From: Nitrospira_E sp052156535
GTDB taxonomy: Bacteria; Nitrospirota; Nitrospiria; Nitrospirales; UBA8639
NCBI RefSeq assembly: GCF_052156535.1
Contig: NZ_JBQKUP010000029.1
Location: forward strand, 62,001 to 126,000
Length of the DNA stretch: 64,000 bases
Direction of reading: 5' to 3'
Part shown: in pieces, positions 63,893-64,000 of the stretch
How the letters are laid out: each line of letters opens with the position of its first letter
Numbering within the stretch: position 1 is the stretch's first letter
Made by a program: the position numbers and the translations under genes
Notes under the pieces: generated by a model
The model's database searches: none
What the model was told of the DNA's origin: nothing
What the model saw: only the letters and a program-made list of their open reading frames with translations

Positions 63893-64000
63893 CTTCCGCC
63901 ATATCCCTGGTTACGTTGATTACAGATTTTGGGGATGTCGATTATTTTGTTCCAAGTATGAAGGGCGTAATGCTCGGAATTAATTCTCAAATACGCATCG
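63889..64000 (+). CDS. SAM hydroxide adenosyltransferase (DUF62), start only
   Basis: 37 codons before the window edge, starting by ATGA overlap with greA. TLITDFGDVDYFVPSMKGVM is the family's N-terminal signature (TDFG, Y-V-x-MKG), known for hydrolysing SAM to adenosine and methionine and for relatives of fluorinase. C-terminal part outside the window. Confidence 0.8.
   Translation, partial: MTSAISLVTLITDFGDVDYFVPSMKGVMLGINSQIRI

Overview
The window looks like chromosomal DNA of a Nitrospira-type bacterium (Nitrospirota). This is inferred from four things: a cytosolic group 2a [NiFe] hydrogenase locus of the kind described in Nitrospira moscoviensis and, as Huc, in mycobacteria; a Gram-negative envelope (LPP20/LpoB/COG3014 lipoproteins); the pyrR-pyrB-pyrC-carA-carB-greA order; and the overall gene style. 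No rRNA or other marker gene is present, so the assignment is moderate.

Layout. 0-9 kb: the end of a SulP transporter, a KtrB-type K+ channel subunit, a CHASE2 membrane protein, an SH3/M48 peptidase pair, a lipocalin, a decayed membrane-protein gene and a small cupredoxin. 9.3-27.8 kb: one long, nearly gapless hydrogenase locus. It starts with a sigma-54 activator and a -24/-12 promoter, then hupS, hupL, two tandem four-cysteine HiPIP-like proteins, the hupD protease, a TPR protein, two tiny membrane proteins, a NifU-Rieske fusion, a six-repeat NHL protein, and hypF, hypC, a GmhA-like SIS protein, hypD, hypE, an FmdE-like protein, hypA and hypB. It ends in a nickel-transporter gene broken by a nonsense codon and a frameshift. 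27.9-29.3 kb: a degraded accessory patch with a truncated copy of acs and a nucleotidyltransferase gene split by a 191-bp element. 29.3-33.9 kb: acs, ppa and a DUF4301 protein on the minus strand. 34-39 kb: a lipoprotein operon. 39-43 kb: three tandem HEAT-repeat paralogues. 43.5-52.8 kb: proC, a lytic transglycosylase, a three-repeat secreted protein, tRNA-Phe, a full-length but frameshifted IS5-family element, proA and an unrecognised 593-aa protein. 52.8-64 kb: an IS200-type element, then a pyrimidine operon with a PyrR attenuator (pyrR, pyrB, pyrC, DUF4149, carA, sppA, M48 peptidase, carB), greA and the start of a SAM hydroxide adenosyltransferase gene.

The hydrogenase locus encodes a soluble enzyme (no Tat signal, no cytochrome b subunit) with its own maturation set and several extra redox proteins, so the small Fe-S, Rieske and membrane proteins are the natural candidates for carrying electrons to quinone. 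The most striking non-coding structures are: a non-autonomous transposon family (three 191-bp copies, each with its own 5-bp target duplication and imperfect GGG-starting inverted repeats); a PyrR-binding leader with promoter and terminator; a putative sigma-54 promoter for hupSL; and a closed multi-hairpin structure between the HEAT genes and proC.
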